DNA from: Halalkalibacter sp. APA_J-10(15)
Lineage (GTDB): Bacteria; Bacillota; Bacilli; Bacillales; Bacillaceae_D
Direction of reading: 5' to 3'
Length of the DNA stretch: 64,000 nt
NCBI RefSeq assembly: GCF_023017105.1
Contig: NZ_JALKEV010000015.1
Coordinates: 62,001-126,000, forward strand
The notes below the pieces were generated by a model. The model did not search any database and had not been told where the DNA came from. It saw only the letters and a list, made by a program, of their open reading frames with translations. Below are positions 20,330 to 34,592 of this stretch, one piece after another (position 1 is the first letter of the stretch; every line of letters begins with the position of its first letter). The position numbers and the translations under genes were made by a program.

Positions 20330-21286
20330 TTGTCCTTTGCAGCTACAACAAAGAAAGAATTAACACAATTAGAACAGGATGATTGTTGTGCGAAAGCTGA
20401 GCTCGCTGCACTTGTGCGTATGAATGGTACGTTATCCTTTAACCAAATGAAAATTAGTTTAGATGTGACGACGGAAAACGCAGCGATCGCAAGGAGGATG
20501 TACACGCTTATAAAGCGGGTTTTTCCTAACATGTTTGTCGAGTTGCTAGTGCGAAAGAAAATGCGCTTGAAGAAAAATAATGTCTACCTCGTAAGAATGA
20601 AGCATGGTGCTCAGCCATTATTAGAAGACTTAGGGATTTTGGCAGATGGCTTTCAATTTATTCGCACGATTTCCGAATCATTAACGGAAAAACCTTGCTG
20701 TAAACGAGCTTATTTACGTGGTGCATTTCTGGCAGGTGGTTCTATTAACCATCCTGAAACGTCTTCCTATCATTTGGAAATTTATTCAATGTATGAGGAG
20801 CACAACCATTCGTTATGCGATTTAATGAACGAATATGAATTAAATGCAAAAATGTTGGAACGTAAGAAGGGGTTCATTACGTATATAAAGGATAGTGAGA
20901 AAATTGCGGAGCTTTTAAATATCATCGGTGCTCATCAAGCATTGCTTTATTTTGAAGATGTACGCATTATGAAAGATATGCGAAACTCTGTCAATCGCTT
21001 AGTTAATTGCGAAACTGCTAACTTAAATAAGACGGTTGGTGCAGCCCTGCGACAAGTAGAAAACATTCGCTTTGTCGATCGTGAAATCGGTTTAGCTGAA
21101 TTACCGCCTAAGCTTCGAGAGATTGCTGAGCTCAGAATTCGTCATCAAGATGTCACATTAAAAGAGCTCGGCGAAATGGTCGAAAGTGGTAAAGTAAGTA
21201 AGTCAGGGGTCAATCATCGATTAAGGAAAATTGATGAGATTGCTAATAAGCTACGTAATGGGGAAGCGTTTGATGTATCAACATAG
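20330..21286 (+). CDS. whiA: DNA-binding protein WhiA
   Basis: WhiA combines an N-terminal LAGLIDADG homing-endonuclease-like fold with a C-terminal HTH; in Bacillus it affects division and chromosome segregation. The sequence ([26 protein letters not shown] ... [33 protein letters not shown] ... [17 protein letters not shown]) is typical. I place the start at TTG 20330, with AGGGAGGG at a proper 6-7 nt distance and an N-terminus like B. subtilis (SFA). ATG at 20324 touches the RBS. 318 residues from TTG. Followed by crh. Confidence 0.93.
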   Translation: MSFAATTKKELTQLEQDDCCAKAELAALVRMNGTLSFNQMKISLDVTTENAAIARRMYTLIKRVFPNMFVELLVRKKMRLKKNNVYLVRMKHGAQPLLEDLGILADGFQFIRTISESLTEKPCCKRAYLRGAFLAGGSINHPETSSYHLEIYSMYEEHNHSLCDLMNEYELNAKMLERKKGFITYIKDSEKIAELLNIIGAHQALLYFEDVRIMKDMRNSVNRLVNCETANLNKTVGAALRQVENIRFVDREIGLAELPPKLREIAELRIRHQDVTLKELGEMVESGKVSKSGVNHRLRKIDEIANKLRNGEAFDVST

Positions 21287-21313
21287 AACGAAAATTAGGA
21301 GGGAGGATACGAA

Positions 21314-21568
21314 ATGGTTGAAAAAGATGTCATTGTGAAACGTAAAACAGGTTTACAAGCAAGACCAGCAGCACTATTCGTACAGGAGGCAAATCGTTTT
21401 TCATCGGAAGTGTTTATTCTAAATGGAACGAAGAAAATAAATGCGAAAAGCATTATGGGTCTAATGAGCTTGGCTATTAGCCACGGAACGGAATTGACGT
21501 TAAGTGTCGACGGTCAAGATGAAGAAGAAGCGTTAGAAGCTTTAGTGAATTTTATTGAAACGGAATGA
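21314..21568 (+). CDS. crh: Catabolite repression HPr-like protein Crh
   Basis: An 84-residue HPr paralogue. The PTS phosphorylation site His15 of HPr is replaced by glutamine (TGLQARPAA, Q15), while Ser46 in NAKSIMGL is kept, so it can be phosphorylated only by HprK (2763-3701) and acts as a CcpA co-repressor. This Gln15/Ser46 combination identifies Crh rather than HPr. Strong RBS GGAGGGAGG. Followed by a terminator; end of the yvcI-rapZ-yvcK-whiA-crh operon. Confidence 0.96.
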   Translation: MVEKDVIVKRKTGLQARPAALFVQEANRFSSEVFILNGTKKINAKSIMGLMSLAISHGTELTLSVDGQDEEEALEALVNFIETE

Positions 21569-21573
21569 ATAGA

Positions 21574-21596
21574 GGCGGCCTTTGGTCGTCTTTTTT
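21574..21596 (+). terminator. Terminator after crh
   Basis: GGCGGCC-TTT-GGTCGTC hairpin with two G-T pairs, followed by TTTTTT. Confidence 0.8.
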
Positions 21597-21665
21597 ACAT
21601 ATTTAGAATTTATAAGTGGAGCCCTCTCCGATAAATAGGTGCTGCATTGGTGGCGTACTGTATGA

Positions 21666-22046
21666 GGTTCCTCATTCCTCGATTTTTTCTCTATTTCGAT
21701 ATATAGACTTCATTTTTTGTGTTTTTGCTGCAATAGAGGGAGGGAGATTCCATTATGCTACGCTATTTTTTCCATTATGGGTAGGAGGATTCCCTGTGGC
21801 GTGCCCTCTTCCCACCCGTGCGATGATAGAACAGAGTACGACGACGAGGCAGGTGACCTCGTGCGACATGTAATCCTCGTTCCTCTATTCACTCTGACTT
21901 TCCCTTTTTACAGTCGTTGCGGTCTCCTCATGCCTCTATTTCGGGTTTTACTCCTTTTTTACCTTGTTTAGCTCAAATAGCGGAAGGAGGAATCCTTTTT
22001 CTTCTCAGTAAGTCGGATTATCACAATTAACGGAAGGAGGATTCCC
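21666..22046. repeat. Cluster of the ~20 bp dispersed motif between crh and clpP
   Basis: Seven copies of AATAGCGGAANGAGGATTCC-like sequence: plus orientation at 21732-21751, 21774-21794, 21976-21995 and 22026-22046; minus at 21666-21684, 21871-21889 and 21921-21940. No convincing gene lies in the 21600-22120 stretch; the short open frames there lack RBS and family features. Confidence 0.55.
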
Positions 22047-22123
22047 TTTGTTTTTGAGCGACTCATGTACCTTGACAGGATATGCGGATTCGAAGCGATT
22101 TATAATGGTCATATTCTTTAATC

Positions 22124-22168
22124 ACAAAAAAACTGTCGACTATCTCGCTTATGTGAGACAGTCGACAG
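22124..22168 (-). terminator. Terminator of clpP
   Basis: On the minus strand CTGTCGACTGTCTC pairs with GAGATAGTCGACAG (one mismatch) and is followed by TTTTTTT. Confidence 0.93.
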
Positions 22169-22195
22169 GTGTGGCTACTATAACGTGCTACTTTT

Positions 22196-22777
22196 TTAGT
22201 TAGCTGGAATGACGCTATCAATTAAGCCGTATTCCTTTGCTTTTTCCGCGATCATGAAGTTATCACGGTCTGTATCGCGCTCGATCACTTCTAATGGTTG
22301 ACCAGTACGCTCAGCTAGAATTTTGTTTAAGCTTTCACGCATTTCAAGAATACGCTTAGCGTGGATTTGAATGTCAGATGCTTGACCTTGTGTTCCACCA
22401 AGAGGTTGATGAATCATCACTTCACTATTTGGAAGGGCGAAACGTTTGCCTTTCTCACCTGCTGCTAGTAAGAAAGCACCCATTGATGCTGCCATACCGA
22501 TACAAATCGTTGAAACCTTTGGCTTGATGTATTGCATCGTATCGTAGATGGCCATACCAGCTGTAATCGATCCACCTGGACTGTTAATGTAAATCGAGAT
22601 GTCCTTCTCTGGATCTTCTGCTTGTAAAAATAATAGCTGTGCGACAATAGAGTTGGCAACATTATCGTCAATCGCACTTCCTAACATAATAATACGGTCT
22701 TTTAATAATCGTGAGTAAATGTCATAAGCACGTTCGCCACGGTTTGTTTGTTCAATGACTGTAGGGATTAAATTCAT
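22196..22777 (-). CDS. clpP: ATP-dependent Clp protease proteolytic subunit
   Basis: The 193-residue serine peptidase that forms the tetradecameric barrel used by ClpX, ClpC and ClpE. Catalytic Ser98 lies in GMAASMGAF, His123 in MIHQPLGG, and the aspartate in the RDTDRDNF region. N-terminus [24 protein letters not shown] is the axial-loop segment. RBS AAGGAGGAA on the minus strand. A CtsR box overlaps its promoter, so heat and protein-damage control is expected. It is convergent to crh. Confidence 0.97.
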   Translation of the reverse strand: MNLIPTVIEQTNRGERAYDIYSRLLKDRIIMLGSAIDDNVANSIVAQLLFLQAEDPEKDISIYINSPGGSITAGMAIYDTMQYIKPKVSTICIGMAASMGAFLLAAGEKGKRFALPNSEVMIHQPLGGTQGQASDIQIHAKRILEMRESLNKILAERTGQPLEVIERDTDRDNFMIAEKAKEYGLIDSVIPAN

Positions 22778-22856
22778 TGTTCATTCCTCCTTGAGTTATA
22801 CTTATTCTTTTCTTTAGAAGCAATTAATGAAATCGTTACTTCTTTCTTATGTACTT

Positions 22857-22886
22857 ATCATACCTAAAAGGTCAAAGAAGGTCAAA
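22857..22886 (-). promoter_or_regulatory. clpP promoter with CtsR operator
   Basis: GGTCAAAGAAGGTCAAA (22870-22886) matches the tandem-heptad CtsR operator RGTCAAA-NAN-RGTCAAA. On the minus strand TTGACC (22885-22880), a 17-nt spacer and TATGAT (22862-22857) form a sigma-A promoter, so CtsR would cover the -35 box and spacer. Seen in sequence; CtsR binding is inferred. Confidence 0.87.
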
Positions 22887-22987
22887 TGATATACCTCCAT
22901 ACTATACTATTCCCTATTTATATATTTAAACCCTGCTTTCATGATAACCGAATTTCGCTGAATGTAAACGAAAAAGCCTATCTGGAT

Positions 22988-23017
22988 TTGTTGTTGTCTT
23001 TCTTCAATAAATATAAT
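22988..23017 (+). promoter_or_regulatory. Promoter of the GntR-ABC operon
   Basis: TTGTTG (22988-22993), an 18-nt spacer, then TATAAT (23012-23017). Confidence 0.5.
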
Positions 23018-23018
23018 A

Positions 23019-23046
23019 TACTACATTACAACAGTAATGCACTATA
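23019..23046 (+). promoter_or_regulatory. Palindromic operator, probably for the adjacent GntR regulator
   Basis: TACTACATTAC-AACA-GTAATGCACTA is a near-perfect inverted repeat immediately after the -10 box and 26 bp before the regulator gene. This suits autoregulation by a dimeric YtrA-type repressor. Confidence 0.6.
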
Positions 23047-23071
23047 TTAGTCATGAAGAGAGGTGGGTTGA

Positions 23072-23455
23072 GTGATCCTTGACCATGATAATGGTAAGCC
23101 GTTGTATATCCAAATAGCTGAATGGATTGAAACCGAAATTTTGAGACGGAATTTAACGACTCATGATAAAGTTTATTCACAGTATCAATTAGCTGATATG
23201 TTCACGATTAATCCGGCAACAGCCGCTAAAGGGTTAAATCGATTGGCTGATGATGAAATTTTGTATAAAAAGCGAGGACTCGGAATGTTTGTTTCAGAGA
23301 AAGCAGAGGAGATTATTCTAAGCCGAAGGAAAGCACTACGACTGCAGCAGTTAGTCGATGATTTAGTGATCGAAGCTAGACATGTTTATGTTGAATTGGA
23401 CGAAATCATTGACATGATTAAAGTGGCGCACGAGAAGGAAATGGAGGGGAAATGA
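23072..23455 (+). CDS. GntR-family regulator, YtrA subfamily
   Basis: A 127-residue protein with an N-terminal winged helix (PLYIQIAEWIETEILRRNLTTHDKVYSQYQLADMFTINPATAAKGLNRL) and only a short C-terminal helical tail, the layout of YtrA-type GntR regulators that control ABC transporters. GTG start with GAGAGGTGG upstream. It overlaps the ABC ATPase gene by 4 bp. Relatives respond to cell-wall-active antibiotics; the inducer here is unknown. Confidence 0.88.
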   Translation: MILDHDNGKPLYIQIAEWIETEILRRNLTTHDKVYSQYQLADMFTINPATAAKGLNRLADDEILYKKRGLGMFVSEKAEEIILSRRKALRLQQLVDDLVIEARHVYVELDEIIDMIKVAHEKEMEGK

Positions 23456-24357
23456 TGAGTGTCATATTTTGTGAGAATGTGAGCCAAACGTTTCAGAAGA
23501 CGGAGGCGTTAAGAGGGTTGTCATTTACGATTCAACAAAATTCAATAACAGGTATAATTGGGAGAAATGGAGCAGGCAAAACGACTTTACTTAAGCTGCT
23601 TGCGGGCTTTACGAAGCCTAAAGCTGGGGAAATTAAAGTTTTTTCTGAACATCCTTTTGATAGCCTGACGGTTTCAGCGAATTCGATATTTGTGGATGAT
23701 CAAATGAGCTTTCCATCATCGTTGAACTTGAAAGAGATTTTACAGTTCGCTGCTCATTTCTATCCGAACTGGGATCAGGAGCTGGCAGAGCGATTATTTG
23801 ATTATTTTCAATTTCAACCAAAGCAAGGTCATCAAAAGCTATCGAAAGGAAAGCGAAGTACGTTTAATGCCATTATCGGATTATGTGCACGCTGCCCATT
23901 AACGATATTCGACGAGCCGACAACGGGGATGGATGCCGCAGTTAGGTCGGATTTCTATCGGGCATTGATGAAGGAATATTTGGCTTATCCACGTACGATT
24001 TTATTATCGAGTCATCATATTGAAGAAATCGAAGAATTGTTAGAGGATGTTCTACTCATTCATGAAGGAAAGAAGCTCATGCATATTCCTGTTGATCAAT
24101 TAAGTGAGATGGCCGTTCGACTTTCAGGATCAAAAGATGCTGTTGAGAAATGGATGAATAATAAAAAAGTATACGATCGAAAAATGGTTGGAACAGATCA
24201 AGTCTACATTGCTGTTGAAAATGATTTCACAGACGATGAAAGGACACAATTGAAGCGAGATGGACTTGATGTTGTGAACGTCTCGGCCAATGATATGTGT
24301 GTATATGTGACGAAAACAACGGAAGGTGGGATTGATGATGTCTTTCGCGAGCGTTAA
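23452..24357 (+). CDS. ABC transporter ATP-binding protein
   Basis: A 301-residue ATPase: Walker A GRNGAGKTTLLK (~res 37-48), a degenerate signature (LSKGKRS), Walker B LTIFDEPTTGMD and H-loop SSHHIEE. The C-terminal ~90 residues form an extension. It overlaps the GntR regulator at its start and the permease at its end, so all are coupled. Resembles YtrB-type ATPases. Two adjacent ATGs (23452, 23455) are possible starts. Confidence 0.9.
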   Translation: MMSVIFCENVSQTFQKTEALRGLSFTIQQNSITGIIGRNGAGKTTLLKLLAGFTKPKAGEIKVFSEHPFDSLTVSANSIFVDDQMSFPSSLNLKEILQFAAHFYPNWDQELAERLFDYFQFQPKQGHQKLSKGKRSTFNAIIGLCARCPLTIFDEPTTGMDAAVRSDFYRALMKEYLAYPRTILLSSHHIEEIEELLEDVLLIHEGKKLMHIPVDQLSEMAVRLSGSKDAVEKWMNNKKVYDRKMVGTDQVYIAVENDFTDDERTQLKRDGLDVVNVSANDMCVYVTKTTEGGIDDVFRER

Positions 24358-25084
24358 ATTTTCAGATGTTGTCAAGAAGCAGTATGCCTTTAAGGTTCGT
24401 TCTTATATGGGTTCAATTTTGACGCTAATCTTTCTGCAAATAATAGCCATTTTCCTAGCATCATCGACAGCTAATTATGGCTCACATGGATCGAATGGGA
24501 TTACGATTACAGGGCATATGTATTCAAGTGATATGGTGTTAATCTTTACTTTTTTGTGGGCAGTTATTACAGCGATCCTCCTTACTACGAAGGCGTATCG
24601 TTATGACGATCATTCGTACATTGCAACACGAAATAGTAGCAATCTCGCAAATGTCCTCTATCTTTTGTCAGCTAGTATATTTGCAGGGGTTACGGCGATG
24701 TTATCTAGCTTTCTTATTAAAACAATTGGTTATTTTGTACATGAAGTACACATTTATGAACGGGTTTCAATTAGTGTAATCGAATATATGACCGGGTTAA
24801 GCGCAAGTGTATTATATGTATGTCTATTTGCAATGGTCGGTTACGTTATTGGTTTGCTCGTGCAATGGAGGAGACTGTTCATCGTTGTCATTCCTGTTCT
24901 TTTCATTGGTTCGATGTTTAGTACGAATACGCATCATTCTAATCCAACTGTACTTGAAGTCATTACGAGCTTTATTTTTCAGGAGTCATCCTTTCTACTA
25001 TTCTCAGTAAAGATCATCGTCACCTGCGTTGTGTTGTTCCTATCATCGATGGTGATCTCTAAACAATTGGAGGTTCGATTATAA
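24335..25084 (+). CDS. ABC-2-like permease of the GntR-regulated transporter
   Basis: A ~249-residue hydrophobic protein with about six transmembrane helices (for example GSILTLIFLQIIAIFLA, VLIFTFLWAVITAILL, LFIVVIPVLFIGSMF). No close family is certain from sequence. Start chosen at ATG 24335, with GGAAGGTGGG upstream and inside the end of the ATPase gene; GTG at 24326 is possible. The stop overlaps the next start by one base. It likely forms the membrane channel for the ATPase. Confidence 0.8.
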   Translation: MMSFASVKFSDVVKKQYAFKVRSYMGSILTLIFLQIIAIFLASSTANYGSHGSNGITITGHMYSSDMVLIFTFLWAVITAILLTTKAYRYDDHSYIATRNSSNLANVLYLLSASIFAGVTAMLSSFLIKTIGYFVHEVHIYERVSISVIEYMTGLSASVLYVCLFAMVGYVIGLLVQWRRLFIVVIPVLFIGSMFSTNTHHSNPTVLEVITSFIFQESSFLLFSVKIIVTCVVLFLSSMVISKQLEVRL

Positions 25085-25773
25085 TGGTCATACTAAGCTT
25101 TCTACCATTGATCGTCATCCTTGTTTTGTTATTTGGGTTGGCGAAAGTTCCGAATTACGTTGGTGGGACTGTCATGAAGTGGATAATTGCCGTTTATGTG
25201 GTTATTGTATTAGGTTCAATCATGACGTATTCATTGATTCCTGCTTCAAATGCTGAGTCTCAGACATCTTGGGGTGACGATAATGATCCTGAGATGACGA
25301 TCTTTGAAGCGATAGAAACGGATCGATTAGAAGAGTTTGAACCTTTTGTTCATCAACGGTGGAGTTTTCCGTACGATCGTCAAGATGAGGCATTTACTAT
25401 TCGTTCATCTAGTCATGATTACGTGGAATATAACGTTTTCTTTATTGAAAAGGAAGAAGATGATGGAGTGATCGATGTTGCTTATTATGCGTCCGATTTT
25501 ATGGTCAATGGACATCCTATAGAAGATGAACGGCTACACCCTTCTCTTGATTTAATCGGAGATGAATTACTTGTACGAAATCCGGACCCAGTCGAGATTA
25601 CAATAGCTATGGAAGAGCCTGAGCTTGTCATTCGCCAATTTTCTAATGATCAAGGAGGTTTCTTCAGTGGGGGATTTGGAACCTATACTTATTATGAAAA
25701 TACGCTTGTTGTGTACGTTCCAGTTGATACGGAGATAGAAGAAGGGATGAATGTTTATCCTATAGAAGATTGA
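25084..25773 (+). CDS. Membrane-anchored protein of unknown function in the ABC operon
   Basis: A 229-residue protein with two N-terminal hydrophobic helices (~res 3-20 and 31-52), then an acidic, probably extracytoplasmic domain of ~175 residues rich in beta-strand patterns. No recognised family. It starts on the last base of the permease stop, so it belongs to the same transcript and probably the same transporter or resistance system. Confidence 0.7.
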   Translation: MVILSFLPLIVILVLLFGLAKVPNYVGGTVMKWIIAVYVVIVLGSIMTYSLIPASNAESQTSWGDDNDPEMTIFEAIETDRLEEFEPFVHQRWSFPYDRQDEAFTIRSSSHDYVEYNVFFIEKEEDDGVIDVAYYASDFMVNGHPIEDERLHPSLDLIGDELLVRNPDPVEITIAMEEPELVIRQFSNDQGGFFSGGFGTYTYYENTLVVYVPVDTEIEEGMNVYPIED

Positions 25774-25821
25774 TAACTTGACTCATGTTCGTACAACAGT
25801 AAAATGATTGTAAATGAAAAA

Positions 25822-25899
25822 ATCGATCCTTATTCCGTTCGTAAGCTTCAGTAATACTGAATGCAAGAAAACATGCAGAAGTGGAATGAGGATTCGATT
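25822..25899. repeat. Two copies of the ~20 bp dispersed motif
   Basis: A weak minus-orientation copy (25822-25839) and a plus copy AGTGGAATGAGGATTCGATT (25880-25899) lie between the ABC operon and the glutaredoxin gene. Confidence 0.4.
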
Positions 25900-25954
25900 A
25901 TGAAATTAATCAACTGACTTCAATGGGAAGTTAGACTAAAGGGGGTTATGTATA

Positions 25955-26206
25955 ATGACAGAAATTGTTATCTATTCTAAACACCATTGTCCATTATGTG
26001 ATAAAGCGATTGCTAAAATAAAGACGTTAAAGGAACAATATGAGCTATCAATTCGCGTTATTGATATTTATGAAGATGACGAGCTACTTGAGAAATACCA
26101 ATTAATGATTCCGGTTGTTGAGATAGAAGGAGAAGAGATTGATTTCGGACAAATTTCAGAAAATAAACTATTAAAGCGGTTACAATCGAAAAATGGCGAA
26201 AATTAA
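25955..26206 (+). CDS. Glutaredoxin-like thiol-disulfide protein
   Basis: An 83-residue thioredoxin-fold protein with a CPLC active site near the N-terminus (YSKHHCPLCDKAIAKI) and a cis-proline region (IPVVEIEGEEI). It resembles the DUF836/glutaredoxin-like group. RBS AAAGGGGG. It stands alone, 130 bp before cggR; no partner is evident. Confidence 0.85.
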   Translation: MTEIVIYSKHHCPLCDKAIAKIKTLKEQYELSIRVIDIYEDDELLEKYQLMIPVVEIEGEEIDFGQISENKLLKRLQSKNGEN

Positions 26207-26272
26207 CTTGTGAAATACCGCTATCCTTGTTACTATAAATATGAGCCTGTGGTTCTCTTTTTTTATAGCGAT

Positions 26273-26308
26273 CGGGACATGAAACGTCTATACGGGACAA
26301 AAAAAGTC
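26273..26308 (+). promoter_or_regulatory. CggR operator
   Basis: Two half sites CGGGAC-N6-CGTC (26273-26288) and CGGGAC-N6-AGTC (26293-26308), separated by TATA, match the known B. subtilis CggR operator layout (CGGGAC-N6-TGTC-N4-CGGGAC-N6-TGTC) except for one base in each TGTC. It lies 28 bp before cggR. Fructose-1,6-bisphosphate would relieve repression. Confidence 0.87.
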
Positions 26309-26335
26309 CATTTATGAAAAGGAGCTTGACTCGTA

Positions 26336-28437
<2,102 letters not shown>

Positions 28438-28454
28438 TAGATAGCACAGTAGAT

Positions 28455-28484
28455 AGAGGAGGTAGAAGGTTATTCTCCTCCTCT
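28455..28484 (+). other. Intercistronic hairpin between gapA and pgk
   Basis: AGAGGAGG (28455-28462) pairs perfectly with CCTCCTCT (28477-28484), followed by a weak T stretch (TTTCC). Probably a partial terminator or 3' stabiliser that raises gapA mRNA over downstream genes. Confidence 0.55.
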
Positions 28485-28533
28485 TTCCGCTGTCTTAAAG
28501 CGTATAAACAACTTGAAGGGGGTCTCCACTCTA

Positions 28534-29715
28534 ATGAATAAAAAGTCTATACTTGATCTTGATCTAAAAGGAAAAAAAGTATTTTGTCGTGTTGACTTTA
28601 ATGTACCAATGAAGGACGGCGAAGTAACGGATGAAACACGTATTCGTGCTGCTATTCCGACGATTCAACATCTTGTTGAGCAAGGTGCTCGTGTTATTTT
28701 AGCTTCACACTTAGGTCGTCCGAAAGGTGAAGTTGTCGAAGAGCTTCGGTTAACGCCTGTTGCGAAACGATTAAGTGAATTACTTGGTAAGGACGTAAAG
28801 AAGGTAGATGAAGCACACGGGCCTGTAGCAGAGGAAGCGGCGAATGAATTGGCTGACGGTGACGTGCTATTATTAGAGAATGTACGATTCTATGCTGGTG
28901 AAGAGAAGAATGACACTGAGCTAGCGAAAGCATTTGCAGCTTTAGCTGATGTGTATGTGAACGATGCATTTGGTACAGCTCACCGTGCTCACGCGTCAAC
29001 AGAAGGTATAGCACATCATATACCATCTGCAGCCGGTTTGTTAATGCAAAAGGAATTAGAGGTTCTTGGAAAGGCTCTATCAAATCCAGAGCGTCCATTT
29101 ACAGCGATTATCGGTGGTGCGAAAGTAAAGGATAAGATCGGTGTTATTGAGAACTTATTAGAAAAAGTCGATAACTTAATTATTGGTGGCGGACTTGCGT
29201 ATACGTTTGTTAAGGCATTAGGTCATGAAATTGGACTTTCTTTGCTTGAAGAGGATAAAATTGAATTGGCAAAATCATTCATGGAAAAAGCAAAGAAAAA
29301 TGGTGTGAATCTTTATTTGCCTGAGGATGTAACGGTTGCGGATGATTTCTCGAATGATGCGAACATTAAGACGGTTGCGATCGATTCGATTCCATCTGAT
29401 TGGGAAGCACTAGACATTGGTCCAAATACACGTGCTACATATGAAAAAGTCATCAAAGATTCAAAGCTTGTTATTTGGAATGGACCGATGGGTGTATTCG
29501 AATTAGAAGCATTTTCTAAAGGAACGAAGACTGTTGGACAAGCGCTGGCAGACAGTGATGCGTATACAGTAATCGGCGGAGGAGATTCAGCAGCAGCTGT
29601 TGAAAAGTTCAACATGGCTGAGAAAATGAGTCATATTTCGACTGGTGGCGGTGCATCATTAGAGTTCATGGAAGGTAAAGAGCTTCCTGGAGTTGTCGCA
29701 TTATCAGACAAATAA
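28534..29715 (+). CDS. pgk: Phosphoglycerate kinase
   Basis: Two-domain enzyme (393 residues) making ATP from 1,3-bisphosphoglycerate. Signature [26 protein letters not shown] near the N-terminus, [10 protein letters not shown], and the C-terminal nucleotide-binding [14 protein letters not shown] and [16 protein letters not shown] at 28534 follows AAGGGGG at 11-nt spacing and matches the usual N-terminus MNKK; the TTG at 28513 is rejected. Confidence 0.97.
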   Translation: MNKKSILDLDLKGKKVFCRVDFNVPMKDGEVTDETRIRAAIPTIQHLVEQGARVILASHLGRPKGEVVEELRLTPVAKRLSELLGKDVKKVDEAHGPVAEEAANELADGDVLLLENVRFYAGEEKNDTELAKAFAALADVYVNDAFGTAHRAHASTEGIAHHIPSAAGLLMQKELEVLGKALSNPERPFTAIIGGAKVKDKIGVIENLLEKVDNLIIGGGLAYTFVKALGHEIGLSLLEEDKIELAKSFMEKAKKNGVNLYLPEDVTVADDFSNDANIKTVAIDSIPSDWEALDIGPNTRATYEKVIKDSKLVIWNGPMGVFELEAFSKGTKTVGQALADSDAYTVIGGGDSAAAVEKFNMAEKMSHISTGGGASLEFMEGKELPGVVALSDK

Positions 29716-29720
29716 TTTAA

Positions 29721-32026
<2,306 letters not shown>

Positions 32027-32063
32027 GCGACTTCAGTCGTTTATGATAACTAATAAGGAGTGA

Positions 32064-33362
<1,299 letters not shown>

Positions 33363-33371
33363 TTTTTAATG

Positions 33372-33418
33372 AAAAGCCTTAAGAAGGGAGTATGTGCCCT
33401 TTTTAAGGCTTTTTTCTT
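33372..33418 (+). terminator. Terminator of the glycolytic operon
   Basis: AAAAGCCTTAAgAAGGG pairs with CCCTTTTTAAGGCTTTT and is followed by further T residues. Confidence 0.93.
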
Positions 33419-33458
33419 TTGGCGAGCAGTCTCATAGCTCGAAAAGGAATGGGGTGTA

Positions 33459-33616
33459 GGTTGGAAAGAGAATCGAGAGAAAAGCTATGCCAGTGAGGGT
33501 GAGAGGCGCAAGGTTTAGGAGAGAATCGAGAGGAAAGATGGGCCAGCAAGGGTGATAGGTGTATGTTTGGAGGAGGATCAAGAGGAAATATGCGTCATAA
33601 AAAGTATAGATGCATG
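33459..33616. repeat. Degenerate 53-bp tandem repeat, about three units
   Basis: Units at 33459-33511, 33512-33564 and 33565-33616. The first two agree at 39 of 53 positions by hand alignment; the third is one base shorter and more divergent. Shared core GAGAATCGAGAG. No ORF runs through it convincingly. The rest of the gap (33617-33794) holds only AT-rich sequence, probably the promoter of the next gene. Confidence 0.65.
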
Positions 33617-33794
33617 TTTGACTTGAATGCACTTTTAAATCTGCATCCAAGAAAAAAAGCCATTAATTTGAATATCAGTATTTCACTAATATGGGGTTAG
33701 TGTAAATACACGGATCTCATTATTACAGGTCTAAAGGGCTTATCTTTTTTATACATATAATTAATGAGTCGGATGACAGAAGGGACTGACAAAG

Positions 33795-34589
33795 GTGCGC
33801 TTTGTTTTTGATCAAGATCAATTAAAAGAATATGATCCAATTCCACCAGGAATTCAATTGTACTCTGTGCGAAAGGAATTTAGAGAACATCCTTTGCAAA
33901 CGTTACAAGCATTATCGGCCATGGGATATGAGACAGTAGAGTTTGCTGGTTATGGTGATGTGTCTGCATCTGTTATGAAACAATATTTGCGAGATGCCTC
34001 TTTACAAGCTCCAGCTTCTCATGTTCAATTTGAGCATCTAGTAGAAGATTTACAAGCTGAAATTGAATATGCGAAGGTCGTTGGTACCACATACATTGTT
34101 ATCCCTTTCGTTGAGCCTGACATTTTTAAAGAGGAAGCTGCTTTTCAACAACTTATTTATTCTATAAAAAAAATAGCTAAAATCGTTAAAGAAGAAGGTC
34201 TCCAACTTGTTTATCACAATCACCAAGAAGAATTTGAACCTTTGCCATCAGGAGAATTAGTCATTGATCGACTATTACGAGAAGTAGATAGTGATTTGGT
34301 ATTAGAGATAGACCTTTACTGGACATTTAAAGCAGGTTTTGAACCGTTAGAAATGTTAGAGAAATATAAGGGGCGAACACCACTTGTTCATATAAAAGAA
34401 GCGGGACCTACATGTGAAACAATCGAATTAGATCGGGGGATTATCGATTATCGCCTAACTTTAAAACAGCTTGAACGATTCGGAGTACGTTATTATTTTG
34501 TCGAACAGGAGCATTTTGAACGTCCACCATTAGAAAGTGCGCAAATCAATAGCGAATTTGTTCAGAAATGGAAAGGAAGGAGTCGATAA
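33795..34589 (+). CDS. Sugar phosphate isomerase/epimerase (xylose-isomerase-like TIM barrel)
   Basis: A 264-residue AP-endonuclease-2/xylose-isomerase-like TIM barrel protein. Features include IQLYSVRKEF at strand one, YETVEFAGYG, LVYHNHQEEF, LVLEIDLYWTFKAG and LVHIKEAG, giving the usual Glu-Asp-His-Glu metal site of this family. GTG start at 33795. The stop is 3 bp before a GMC-type oxidoreductase with which it is surely co-transcribed. In other bacteria such pairs act on 3-keto sugars or inositols; the substrate here is unknown. Confidence 0.85.
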   Translation: MRFVFDQDQLKEYDPIPPGIQLYSVRKEFREHPLQTLQALSAMGYETVEFAGYGDVSASVMKQYLRDASLQAPASHVQFEHLVEDLQAEIEYAKVVGTTYIVIPFVEPDIFKEEAAFQQLIYSIKKIAKIVKEEGLQLVYHNHQEEFEPLPSGELVIDRLLREVDSDLVLEIDLYWTFKAGFEPLEMLEKYKGRTPLVHIKEAGPTCETIELDRGIIDYRLTLKQLERFGVRYYFVEQEHFERPPLESAQINSEFVQKWKGRSR

Positions 34590-34592
34590 AAG

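Noticed and set aside
21314-21568. HPr (ptsH)
   Set aside because: The His15 phosphorylation site is Gln, so this is Crh, not the PTS carrier HPr.
21616-21971. Two overlapping 84-85-residue open frames between crh and clpP
   Set aside because: They run through the dispersed 20-bp motifs, have Cys/Phe-rich low-complexity translations, no RBS and no family features.
33459-33616. CRISPR array
   Set aside because: The units are contiguous with no unique spacers and diverge too much; no cas genes are present.
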